From: Hymenopus coronatus
Taxonomy: Eukaryota > Arthropoda > Insecta > Mantodea > Hymenopodidae
Assembly: GCA_030762935.1 (NCBI GenBank)
Contig: CM060892.1
Location: forward strand, 87,465,827-87,529,826
Direction of reading: 5' to 3'
Length of the DNA: 64,000 bases
Part shown: positions 21,601-34,831 of the stretch, one piece after another
Position numbering within the stretch: position 1 is the first letter of the stretch
Layout: every line of letters begins with the position of its first letter
Notes under the pieces: generated by a model
Seen by the model: only the letters and a program-made list of their open reading frames with translations
Databases searched by the model: none
Told to the model about the DNA's origin: nothing
Position numbers and translations under genes: made by a program

Positions 21601-24600
21601 TCTTTCCTTAACTCCTGTGAACACTAAATTAAATCTTCTCTCCCTTTCTTCCAATCTTTCCATTCTTTCCTTAACCATTTCAACTTCCCTTCTTGCTTCC
21701 TGCACCTCAACTCTAACATCTTCTTTGATATCTGTTGCCATCTTTTCCAATTGTTTACCTATTCGTTGTTCCATACCTTCTATTTTGTTCATTTTCTCAG
21801 TCAGGTTTTCCAGCATTGTTATTATATCTGCAGGGCCGGGGTTTACCTCAATTCCTCCAATCACTAGCAACAAAGTTATAACACTTGCTAAAACCAATAT
21901 GTTTGTCATCTTCTCTCCAAAACTGTGTTTACTATTCACCAATTTTACTTTTCTAAACTGTCCAATTCTTGCTCTATACACTGTAATGTCCACTCCCATC
22001 GTGACTTAGATCCTTCTTCCTTCACCGCAGGAGCACCTCTCAAAACACAACCTTCCTCTATCACTGCTGGCTTAGCACTCCCAGATGTTAATTACTATTC
22101 ATCTGTATTTAAAATTGCATTCTAATCCACAGAAATTGGCAAAATTTAATTTCAGTAATATTGGATTGTGAAAGCATTCAAATTGTCAAACACACCACAC
22201 CTGTAACTCTGTTTATTATTTGTTAAGTAATATATTTCAAAACATTCAGATTTTAAGGTTAATTTAATACTGTGGAATTACATGAGATTGTGCATTAATT
22301 ATTTCGGGTTATGTAGCACACTGCCACCTGTAATTCTATGCTACACCTTTGCAGGTATTACTACATTTATACACATAATGGATGTCATCGCATAATGGAT
22401 GCACCCCAATTTTAATTCCCAAAATTGAAGGAAAAAATTCCTGCATAATGAACGTATTTAATTTTTTACAGCTCTTTGGCCATACATTATATAATCTTTG
22501 TAACATTGCTTAACCCACTTTTGAACAACGATGGACAAATAATGATTGGTAATTGGATGATTGGTGGTTACAAAAATTGAAAACATTACAGTAACTGTGG
22601 CACCATACAGTTTTCACTGGCTATATGATTGTAAGCTTCCTGCTATATCTATTTTAAGTTAATGAAGAAGCCAAATAAGTCTAGAAAATCATTTCATAGT
22701 ACACAGAGTGGCAAATATCCTGCAGTTGAAAGTGACTTTTGAACCACGTTGATGAGTTGCATATTAAAGGAATTGGGGTTTCTCATGAAATGCTGCAATT
22801 TAAAGCAAGGGAAATAGCACGACATATCGGTATAAGTATTCAAGGTAAGGAATGGATCTTCCGTTTTATGAAATGCAAGGGACTTTTGCTTACAAGACGC
22901 ACATCTGTTTTCCAAAAAATGCTGCAAGGTTTTGAACAAAAAATCTGATGTGTTCCATTCACATGACTTTCCCTACTTCTGTGTAACAAATTATTGTTAA
23001 TAAGCATATTTTTCTATTTAATTCATGCTAATCGAGAAAAAATTAGCAGAAATAGTCTTATTACATGCTTCCTTGTAAGTAGAAGCGAAATATGAGAGTA
23101 TCATAGGTTAAAGTGAAGTCAAAAGCTGATTACTAGGGACTGAAGTTCCTTTGTTTGTATGGACACGAGTTAACAAATATCTGTATGAGAAAAGTACAAG
23201 TTTTTCAAAGCTGAAACCTAAAACAAGGAATATCTCAAACACGATCAACTCCTCGAAAAAAATTGTTATTACATAAATTGTGTGTTTTAATGTGCTCTAC
23301 ATTTTTTGTGTGGTAAATTTTTGTCCATTTCTTACGGTTTAGCAGTTATGTAAAATTCCTCCAGAATAAAGTAGTCTTCAGAGGCTATTCCCAGAAAATT
23401 CAAGATATGGATATTTGTCCAATAAATATCTTTAATATATGATATTTTAATCAAAATCGTTAGAGCCCTTTTTGAGAAAACCAAAATTTTCAAAAAAGTT
23501 CCATGTAAAGGGTTTGTATTTAACGATCTTTTCGTTTTTGAGCTATGCTGTTCCACAAACACACACACACACTCACAAATCTTTTTTTGGATTCAGGGGG
23601 ACCCAAAACATGTATTTCCGGTGAAATCTTGGTATCGAATTTTTGGGTGCAATACAATACCTTCTCTATACACTAAGTACATATAACATGTAGAGAAAGT
23701 AAAAAGGTGTAAATAAACCATTTACAGATAACATAAGGAAGCTTATGTGACTAGTTGTCACATGGGAGTTCCAACTTGACATTAACAGGGAAGATACAAT
23801 GGCCTATGATTGAAACAGTGTGCGAGCAGATTGTAAAGGCATAGAAACTGACAGTGATTGTGAAAAGTTTTTTGAAGCTTTGGATGGCTCACAATATGAT
23901 GCATTATGGGAAAAGGTGAAAAATGGCGAGAGCAGTGATACAGAGTCTGAAAATGATCCAGATCAACAAGATATGTGAACGATAGGAAAGTTTTTTTAAC
24001 CTAATTTTGTTTTTCCTCACATAAAGGACGCACCCTAAAAATTGGACAAAAAAAAAAAAAAAAAAAGGTGCATCAAATATGTGCATAAATACAGCATTTG
24101 TTAAACATGTTATGAAACATTTAGATTTTAAGGTTCATTTAATATTGTGGAATTGCATGAGATTATGCTTTAATAATTATTTCAAATCATACTTATATGG
24201 CACACCTGTATGCAACCTTATGATAGAACGTTAGATGTATTTGTTAAGGTTAATTTTATTGCAGAATTGGGTGAAATTATGCTTTAATAATTTGGGATAT
24301 ATTGTACCTACCATCCATAAGAGAACTTTGCATTTATTAATATGTTACAAAACATCTAGATATTAAGGTTAAAATAATACTGCAGAAATGTGTGAGGTTA
24401 TGCTTAAGTTATTTCAGGTTATGTGGCGCATGTCATCAATGCTCTACATTGTTACATCTCGGTGTAACATGGTTATTAAGATATTACATGCAATAATGAT
24501 TGCTGCTCCCGGAAATTTTTTGTGCGAGGTACGTCCAGAAAGTAAGTTCCGTTTCAATTTATCTCCGCTGCAGCGCTGCGATCTCAGTTCCGCACATGTG

Positions 24601-27600
24601 TGGTAGCCGCTCTGTATCAAGGAGAAGAAACGTGCGCCATTTTGAGATCGCTGTCAGCCACATACGCTTTGTTGTGCTTGAAAATCCCGCTGCTTGTGAA
24701 ATCAGGTCTGTGATTCGTTTTCTGAATGCTAGGAAAGTAAAACCAATTGAAATTTATCGGCAAATTTGCGAAGTTTACGGACAAAATGCGATGAGTGATT
24801 CAATGGTGAGAAGATGGGTCCGACAGTTCAATGAAGGACGTAGTGAAGTGCATGATGAAGAACGAAGTGGGCGTCCATCTTTGGTTACAGAAGAACTGGT
24901 TCACGCGATTATTGACAAGATCCAGGAAAATCGCAAGTTTACAATTAGTGCTCTCGCTATGGAATTTCCCCAAAGCTCACGATCACTAATTCATGAAATT
25001 GTTACCGAAAAACTGAAATTTTGTAAACTTTGCTCACGTTGGGTACCAAAGATTCTTATTGAGCAACAGGCGGCAAACTACTATGAAGAAGGTATACAAA
25101 AACTTGTGCCACGCTATGACAAATGTCTGCAAAATTTCGGCAGTTATGTGGAAAAGTAGTTTAAGAGTTGTAGAATTTTGTGCAATAAATACTTATTCTG
25201 TATCTGTACACAATTTTATTTTATTACCAAATGGAACTTACTTTCTGGACATACCTCGTATAATCAGAAGGTAAAAAAAGGAGGGCAATGAGCCCTGCAA
25301 GTTCAGTTAGCACAGCAGGCTCCAAGAATGCAGTTGAATTAGAGATTTTGCTACAGTATAAAGGCTATGACAGTAGGAGGGTAGAGTGATTACTAAAGAG
25401 AATATACAACATGTTAAGAGTGGTACTTTATTACCAGTAATAGTATTACTTTTCAGAGGTGTAATAAATTTAACAGCTGAAAAATCTGTACCACTACTAC
25501 TATTATTACTATAAAAATAATCTGATGTGTTTCATTCATGCGACTGTCTCTATCTGTTTCTCAAATAAACTATTCTTATAAAAGATTATTCTTTCATCTA
25601 CAGCATGCTTGTCAAGATAAAACCTTAGCAGAAATGCTCTTATTACTTGCTTTCTTATAAGCAAAGGGAAATAAGGCAATAGTCAAGTCTTTTAAAAGCT
25701 GTCTCTATGAGATTGACATTGAAATTTGGTTCTCTTTCCATGGCCAGGAGTAAAACAAAAGGATATGAAAGGGATAAAAAGTTTTGAGTATTTTGAAACT
25801 GAAACCAACAACAAGGATTATCTCAAAAAGCGTTAACCTACAAAAAGAAAATATATGACAAATTATGTGTTTTAATGAGATCTACTTTTATTGCTTCACT
25901 TACTGTTTTTTTTAAACAGGACCAACGTCAAGAAACTACAGCTGAAGATAAAAACAATGGCTTTTGAAATATGTCCTATTTAAAACAACAGTAAGTGAAG
26001 CAATAAGAGTCTACACCTTAACTCATAAATGTTATTCAATGGTGATTCACTGTAAGCTTCTACAATATTAGTTTATGAGATCTACATTTTTTGTATAGTA
26101 TCTTTTTCAGTTAGTCATTCAGAATGAAGATGATTTCAGAGACTATTCCCAGAAAATTTAAGATATACACTTTATTTGTCTGCAATTACCTTTAATATGC
26201 AGTATTTGAATAAAAACTGTTAAGAGACATTTTTGAGAAAATCAAAATTTTCAAACATTTTTCCATGTAAAGGGTAGTTCGGGAAGCGGAATTTTCATGA
26301 AAAGCTTTGTGTTGCATCCTTGGTAGATGCTGAACTTAAATATAGTCGGGTCGGTCATTGGCTAGATATTTAATTTATGATTCAATTAATATGTTATTCA
26401 TCATTTTATGAACCTTGGAAATTAGATTGGAATTCTTAATATATTAAAAGTACAGAAATGGTATTAAAATGCGTATATGACCAGACGTCGGTTTCCTGTT
26501 TGTCAGGAACGTCTCTTTGAACTTTACCTGACGTCAGCTTCCTCTTAGAAGCTCATAGAACAAATGCTGCATAAGCCAACAAAGGATGGGTCACGTGTTT
26601 CTAGGATGATCGCTAACACCCGAGATGTCTAGGAGCGGCATTCGGACCATATTTGGTAATTTCCGCTCTGTCATTAGTGTCACCCCTATAGGGTCTATAG
26701 AATCTATATATACAAGTAGGGCAAGCCCTTCGCGGTCGTCTTGGGTCATAACTTGCATTGTGAATAACGAAGCTTGGCAGCTATCGCCCCAAACTCTACC
26801 AGGCTGGCTGGTCCTTGTCAGGGACTATTCAGATGTCTTGCCATGACCTACGTGACATCTCTTCTACCCAGGTAGGTGTCTGAGTTAACACTAAGTTGGC
26901 AATCACAGCCTCATGTTAAAGTTAATAGTCAAGGCTAGGAACCCCTTCTTTTGTGAACCAAACACTCGCTATTTGAACCGTTGTTTAATCTTGTTACATA
27001 TATTAATTACCTAAAAGCCAAGCTTGAGTTCTCTATCATATGATCCCCAGCTATTCCTCCCTTATGTCCAACCTTAGTTGTAACAATATTAAGTTTGGTA
27101 TTTAACCAACTTTTTGTTTTTGAGTTATTATCTTCACAAACTCATGGCCACACAAAAAGATTGATTTGAATTTTTTTTATTAACATGAAATTTTTGGGTG
27201 GAACAAAATACCTTCTCTACCTACCATATACATAGTATGTGCAGAGAAAGTAAAAATGTAGTTCTGAAGTAGCTATATAGTGAGATATAACATGTAAAAT
27301 ATGAAGCTAGTAACAGTGAAGCAACACAAATACCAATATAGCAATTAATAATCAGTAAACTTCACTATCTTTTTCAAATTCAAGGACTAGTTTTGCAATC
27401 CAAAATTCATTGAATCATCACTTCTTGTACTGTTGTTTATTTATATTGTTACAGTTACTGCTACTAGTATATTAAGGTATTACTAACTATTGGAATCAAA
27501 ACAAATTCAGTGACAAAATCAATTGGTGGTATATCAAAATTGATTGCATTTTTTTAAATAAATATTTTCCCCCAAATCCATTAAATCTATAGGTCCATTT

Positions 27601-30600
27601 AAGTGATACATGATAATTTGTTTCTTTTGATGTAATTGCTTTGTTTCCCAGCATTCCTAGAGAAAAATGTTGATATTTTTATAAAAATGGCTAAGTTCTA
27701 CAGAATTGAACGAAGATTTAATAAATGATTTTGTTAACCTTGCTAATCTTTATCTGGAACAAATTTTTCAGTTTTACTAACAAATTGCATCAACAATCTT
27801 CTGGTCTGGCAATGGTTAGTCCTCTTACACCTTTTCTAGTTGATGTTTTCACGAGTTATTTTGAAATGCAGGTAACTAAAGCATTCCCCTAATTTTTAAA
27901 ACTTGGTATTGATATGTAGATAATATTTTTGCTATTGTTTCCGATAAACGTGTAAATGATGCTTTAAAACTTTTAAATTACAAGATAAAAACTATAAAAT
28001 TCACATTGAAAATTGAAAATGACGGTCACCTCCTTTTCCTAAAATTAAAAATAATAAAAATAACAATAAATTGAATTTTCGGAAAATTAACTCATAGTAA
28101 TCATCAGATAAAAAAATTATGGTTTTAATTTGTTTTTACATAAATTTGCCGGTTTTAATAGCCTAATTTATAGGTTAGTTAATTTATCCCTTAATTAAGA
28201 TGAATTCAATAAAGAATATAGACATATTATCAACACTGCTATAATTAATGGCTTTAATGTTGATTTTATAAATAAAAAAATTGAGAATTTAAGTATCAGA
28301 AAGGGTTAAGGAGGTTTCTACTCTTAAGAAAATAAAAGATAACTACATTATTAAAAAGACAAACAAATTCAAAAACAATTTAAAGAACATGGTATAATTT
28401 TGATTCCTCAAAATAAGTACAACATAAAAAATTTGTTAGGCTTTGGAAAAAAGTCGAAATTCCAACAAATTAAAAAAATCTGGCACGGCTAAATTGTTTG
28501 AACTATGATCTTATTCACCTTGGTAAGACCATATGTAAATTGGAAACCTGAGTGAGCAGTACTTTAGAAATAATAAATACGAACAGATTGATAAAAGAGA
28601 TATGAGCTATAAATGATCTATTGATAAACGAGTTATTTTGGAAAAATGATGAAATAAATCCAGAAGTTAAATTATTAAAACACTAATGGGCCCATGGATT
28701 TAATGGTTTAGGAGAAAACATTTATTTTAAAGAATAAAAATCTTGCAATGAATTTTGACATACCACTTATTGATTCTGTCACCAAATTTGTTTTGATTCA
28801 GTAGTTAGCAATACCTTAATAACAACCCTTCACCTAGTAGCAGTAACTGTAACAATATAAATGAACAACAAAACAAGAACCTGATGAAGCACTGAATTTT
28901 AGATTGTGAAACTAGTCCTTGAATTTGAAAAAGACAAGTGAAGTTTCATTATTATCGTCATATTGGTATATAGTAAAGGAGAGTTCATCATTCTGTATTA
29001 CAGAATAGTAAATTAGCCAACAAAAACAGAGGATTTATTATACTACATAAAGTACTCATATTCCTTACCCTTCCATCTGGACACGACCGAGGGAGGCCAT
29101 TATAATGATAAAGTGTGAATGTGTCAGGAGTTGACTGCTTTTCCTCTGGAAAAAATTCCTCCATGAATGCATTCAACAGTATAATACCCAGATTTTCCGC
29201 ATCTAGTTTCTTGGTCATGATATCCACACTGTTAACAGAAAAGGATCTTCAGTTATTATTTTTTACCAAATATGATAATGACGATGATGATAATAACTAA
29301 AAGGAAAATTAAAAATTCATACACATCCACCAATCAACAAAAAGTATGCATAATGGGTGAGTAATTTATTTGTTGAAATAACATTTCAAGATACAGTACA
29401 ATTGTTTATACATTTCACATTTATTCACTGTTTACACTTATACTTTTTTGTTGAGGTCCCTCAGAATCCCTGCAGTTACCATACAATTTTATTTAGTTTA
29501 TACTTTTTTCGCTTATGCATTTTTTGTGCAAATATGAAGTTCTTAGAAGAGTGAGCATATTTAGGGCTGGTTTAAGTGTCAGCCAAGGCTTTTAATAAAT
29601 GTCTGAATGCCAATAAAGCTAGGGTTATGCTATGGTTTACTCTGTGGGCTGAACAATTCCAAAAAACTGAGGACTTTGATTTTGCTGGCGCATGAATTAC
29701 ATATGAATTCTCATCATTTAGATGACACTGCAAAATTTGCTTTTATATGTTCTCCAGGAACATATACTTAACATAATGGAAAAAAATTATGACACAAAGA
29801 GTAGATTAGAATGGTGTGAGACAATTTTGACAGCTCTGCATACTGTAGATTTTGATTTACGATAAAATGTCTAAAAAAGCGATGTTTCTGACGAGACTGT
29901 TTTGTTACGGAAATGTAAAGCATTATGTATGCAATGGTTTGAGCATGACAAAGTATTTGATTAAAATATGAATTATATATAGATTTCAAATTAAGTTTGC
30001 TTACCAGTTGGTTTTCTGTTAAATTGCATCGATAATTTCTTGTATCATCATTGCCAACTAATTGTGCAATCAAAATGTTGCACAGAATTTATGGTTATTT
30101 CATACTTGAGAATGGTTTAGATGCATTCTAATTGTCTCTACCTTGGTTGCAAAAAATCTTGCAAGTAAAATCTTTGAAACAGATTGTTCATTCACTACCT
30201 GGAAATTAGTTGTACAAGATGGTTTGTCTTTGATTCTTGGAAGATAACGCACACTGTATTCAATGTTTATTCTCGTAACAAATACAATAATTTTGCCGTG
30301 CCAATGAGCATATTGCTTCAACCAAGAACACCAAAGAAAATGATAATTACATATTGCTGATAATTTCATGTTTAGTAACATTCCTTGGCGATGCAGTCTT
30401 TACAGCAGCATAATAGCTGCACTGTCTACTTTTATTTGTTGACTTTGAGGTACTCTTCCAACCATTGGCAAGAAGTCAGCATTCACTAAATGTTTCCATG
30501 AATTTTAATGATGCTATGAATGCCGTAAACAGTAAAATGCTTTTCAATGCATCATGTGTCAGAGGAGTGCATGGCACAGTTATCACAATCCCAAGATTGA

Positions 30601-33600
30601 AAATGAAAGCAATGTCTCCCAAAACTACTATTTCATAATATAGTGTAACTGACAGTGGTAACAGAAAAAAGAAGGCTCTCCACATATATACAAGTACATG
30701 ATTCATTCAATGGGTTTAGGAAATTTCTTCTTATCCCGATCCTTGTAATGTTTTGATGCAATGAGAGATGTTTTGTTTTAAATATTATTTGTGTTTGATC
30801 TATGGCATTTGTTTAGGGTATTTATTTGTTTTGTTTACAAACAATCCAACCATATTGATGCATGCCAGTCATACTTATGCATATTTCACTTTTATTTCCA
30901 CATAGAAGGAACACACACCTGTTTAATAATAACAATGTTGTTACATAGTGGCTGGAGTTCAGTGAAGACACCATTTGGTTCTTTAGTCATCATAAATATT
31001 CGCCACATACCCCACAATTTCTTGAATTTCTTATATAGTGCGTTATTATATTTTTTCTAGTACATGTTTGTAAAATATTGTTTCTTCTCCACCACCAGCA
31101 TTTCCTTACCTAATGTATGCTTTCACTTGTGCATTTTCTACACATACACTTTTTCCTCTAAGACCCCTAAAAATATACAAACAAATTTTTACTGTATTTC
31201 CATTTCTATTGAAGTCACAAAAATTATTCCAAATTTCAAAAATGTATTTTATTCAATTCCATTATTATGGGTAAAATTTGTTGGTTTTTAGTGAAAACTT
31301 GAATTTTTTATTATTTTGCTGTATAATGTATTAAAAACATTTCCAATGTGTTTTAAAACAAAGCCTAATTATGTTATATCATGTTTACATTATTCTGTAA
31401 CATCTATATGTGAAATTTTGAAACAATCTTCCCATATTTAATTTTCACTGTTTTCATATATTCAAAACTTAATGGACTCCCCAAACCATACATTGGAAGA
31501 ATGCACCTTTTTAGAAAGACAAGAAGGTTTCATATGAAATTTGAGATAAAATTAGTACATTTTAACATATAAAATAAGATGTATGGCAAAAAGATGATTT
31601 CTCTGGATTCCCAACTGGGGGAGAAACTTTTTCTTTACTTCGGATTATTCTCCACCCTTCAGAGTGACTGCATGCGTATAAACTGCTAACCTGAAGTTCA
31701 AAGAGTGAAAAAACCAATGTTAGTCAAAAACCCCTGATATGACCAAAAGGTTATAGGTAAAAAAAGAAAATTCAATTCCACTATTAAAGGGCCAATGAAA
31801 TGGCCGAGATTAGGCAATTTCAACCAATCATGGTCATCTGACTGGAGCAATACGATTGAAAAATCATGTCACAACTGATGTTCATTTCTTTGAAATCTTG
31901 TTACACCTGACATTCATATTTTTAATCTCCTGTCTTGGTTATTGGTAACAAGGTGACAACCAATCTTCACTTTTAATAACTGTCAGTTCCACAATTGTAC
32001 TTTCAATTCAGTTACAATGTTTATTTAAAGTTTTATCCAGTTCATAACATATTTAGTTCAAAAAAGGAGTGAAAATAATCATTATTTGTATTTCTTACGT
32101 ATGAGATGAGTGCAATAACCTCAAATAAAAAATGTTTGTTTCCATTTAATGTATTCCTTATTAAAAGCTGAAATAAAATAATTGTTCCCTTTTCTATTGT
32201 TGCTATCGATATACATACACTGGGTATAGACACAGTAGGCCATATCATAATTCAGGAGGTAGTGAAGAAAGAAAAACGAAGAAGAAAAAAAAAAAGGGTA
32301 GATAAACATGGTCGAATGTGTCATCTATCATGAGAACAAATGTATTTCAATCATAGCCTGATAAAATTTCCCTTCCTATATATTATAAATTATTAATAGT
32401 CTATTTCGCTGAATTGTCTATCAAATACAACTCATGTTTTCATCTCTTAGGAAAATTCACTCCCATTGCTTTGCTCCAGTCATGAATTATTGACAAGATG
32501 AAAACACTCATGGTATTACTTATGATAAGACTTCTCCTCACTACTGAACAGTGAAAATTTTTAAATATTTTTTTACCTTTTATCAAATGTATTAAATGCC
32601 AATTTATTTTCTTAGTGCAGTCTTGTAAATAGAATCAAAAGTATGTGAATAATCTAAATATAACTTCATACTTAGAAAGAAAGCATTCTTCTTGTTATTT
32701 AAAGCTGGACATTTAATTTACCCCCCGCCCCCCCCCCCAAAAAAAAAAAAACGAACTAATTTGCAAAGTAAATAAATGACTTACTATTCTGGTTCTGACA
32801 CCAAACCCAAAGTTCTTAATACATCTTGTAGCAGCACAGCAGAAATGAAATTGTTTCCCTCAGGATCAAAGCTCTTGAACACACGTCTAGCAACTTCACT
32901 AGGAGTTTCGGGACTAACTAAACGCTTTTCTAATGAAAACAACACTGAAACATAAAGTATTACACATGTTAGTAACAAAATCTTTGACTACTACAGCACA
33001 GTTCCTGGAATTATCTTTCTTGAAGAATGTTATCTGTTAAGCGAAAAATAAAAAGATAAACATTATTTTTGTTGGCCCCTCAATAAAAGCCTTGTTGAAG
33101 TATAACTTGCTTTCGTAAATAAACTTCCATGCCATAAATGGGACTATTTTGAAAATTCCTGTTTATTCAATTACAGATAGTTTTAATAAGTAAAGTTTGA
33201 ATTCGATGGTTCTCTCAGTGAAATGTTGAAATCTACATACTATAAAGTTAATTTCATAATTTTAGTCCTAAAACAATGATCTTATCTGTTTTGTATGAGC
33301 CACTTTAGTATCCACAGACCTAAGTTTGTAATGAAATATTTTGCAGAGAAACTAGTAATAAATAAACTTGAAAAGTATACTCAACAGTCTAATCAAGGTG
33401 ACAAAAATATTCATAATTGAGCAATGGTAATTTTTCTGTAACTTCTGTGAATGAAATGATTCACTAACTTGTCTTTTAATTAACATTTGAGATCACATAT
33501 AAACATGTATTAGTTATGCAGAATATCATAAACTTTCTTACTAGAACCATTGAAAAATTCAATGCCACATCTGGGATTTGAATATGGTTCTCCAGCTCTC

Positions 33601-34768
33601 CGTGCAGTTGCTCTAATCATTGAGCTACAGTGACAACATGCTGATGTGACATTCAATTCTCCAACTAATTCGTGTGGTTTTTATCAGTCAAGCAAGTGGT
33701 GTGTCTCCCTCCATAGAACACTGTAATGGCAACTTCTAAGTACTTAGTATCCGTATAATATTAAACTAGTTATTGCCAACTATTCCTAGGCAATTTGATT
33801 ACTGTACTGGTAAAATAGTTGGCAACAACTTTCTTAATATTATCCGGATACTAAGTACTTATGAATGTAAGTTTCATTAAGGTGTTCACTGGAGGGGGGA
33901 GACATACCAATTGGTTGACACCGGTTAAGATACATGAATCAGTTGGAGGATTGAATGTCATACCGGCATATTGTCACAGTAGCTCGATGGTTAAAATAAC
34001 TACATGGAGAGAGGGATATCTGAAATCAAATCCTGGTTGTGACACTGAATTCCGGTTCTGTAACAAAAAAGTATACCCAATGTATTGTAAATATAGGAGC
34101 ATTACCAATACAATAATCATAAACTTTATTGTTTTGTGTCTGTTTTAGTACATGGTGGTTTTAAACTTGAATATATAAGGGCAGATTAATAAGTCTGATA
34201 AATTTCAAAGAAACAGCAGAACATTTTGTTAAGCAACATGACTGTTGGAAAGCGTAATTCTTTGAAAGATTATTGTTCAAAATTTCAGAGACAATGCCTA
34301 GTTCATTGTTGGTAGTTAACTAGAGTGGTCTTTCCAGTTTTCATAGAAATGGATAAGACAGTGCCATGTAGTGATAAAAACATTTTATTTTACAAGTGAA
34401 TTGTATACTCGATACAAACTATACTAAAGGAAATTCAGGAGGATTCTACAAAAGTGCTCAAAACCATTTCCTACTGGTTAAATAACAACCATTTGAGCAT
34501 TGTGAAATAGCACAATCAGGTCTGAAACAACGGTGATCAACTATCATGATTGAAGACTATTGTATTAAAATTTGCAATACTGCTGAAATGGTAGACATAT
34601 TATATGAACATGTATATACATGAAGAAACTGACTATATGATAGTTGCCACGTTTGTTGACTCCAATCAAGACTCAAAGGTCATCTGAAAATTGTGTTTGG
34701 AAAAGTTGCATATAAACCAAAGAATTTATAGCATCATTTTGTAAATGTATTCCATAATATTAAAAATT

Positions 34769-34831
<63 letters not shown>

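Larger units (their letters stand above)
19968..22082 (-). mobile_element. Non-autonomous LINE derivative with 11-bp target-site duplication
   Basis: AGATGTTAATT at 19957-19967 recurs at 22083-22093. The element is 2.1 kb, with an 83-bp 5' UTR, one 641-codon ORF, and a 3' UTR with hairpin CGGT..AGCC-AG-GGCT..ACCG, CTTAGCA and an AAAT-repeat tail. A perfect duplication and an intact ORF suggest a young insertion made in trans by a full-length relative. Confidence 0.85.
22355..24095 (+). mobile_element. pogo-like DNA transposon, broken, with nested family R copy
   Basis: Imperfect ends ATTTATACACATAATGGATG (left) and ATTTATGCACATATTTGATG (right, reversed) bound the element. It carries N-terminal and acidic C-terminal pieces of a DDE_1 transposase; the centre is lost. 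The interruption is a family R element at 22944-23702. Confidence 0.6.
25521..27256 (+). repeat. Family R copy with two nested insertions
   Basis: Starts TCTGATGTGTTTCATTCATG and ends CAGAGAAAGTAAAAA. It is interrupted by a small inverted-repeat element (25888-26083) and a probable solo LTR (26344-27085). Confidence 0.8.

Noticed and set aside
20795..22009. Plus-strand frames of 130-138 codons opposite the LINE
   Set aside because: Antisense shadows of the 641-codon minus-strand frame, with low-complexity Ser/Leu/Thr composition.
29768..30706. Cluster of minus-strand frames as exons of a second gene
   Set aside because: No recognisable domain and no consistent splice phases.
34200..34740. 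Tc1-like transposase
   Set aside because: A few residues recall the Tc1 linker, but no ordered motifs could be read in either frame.
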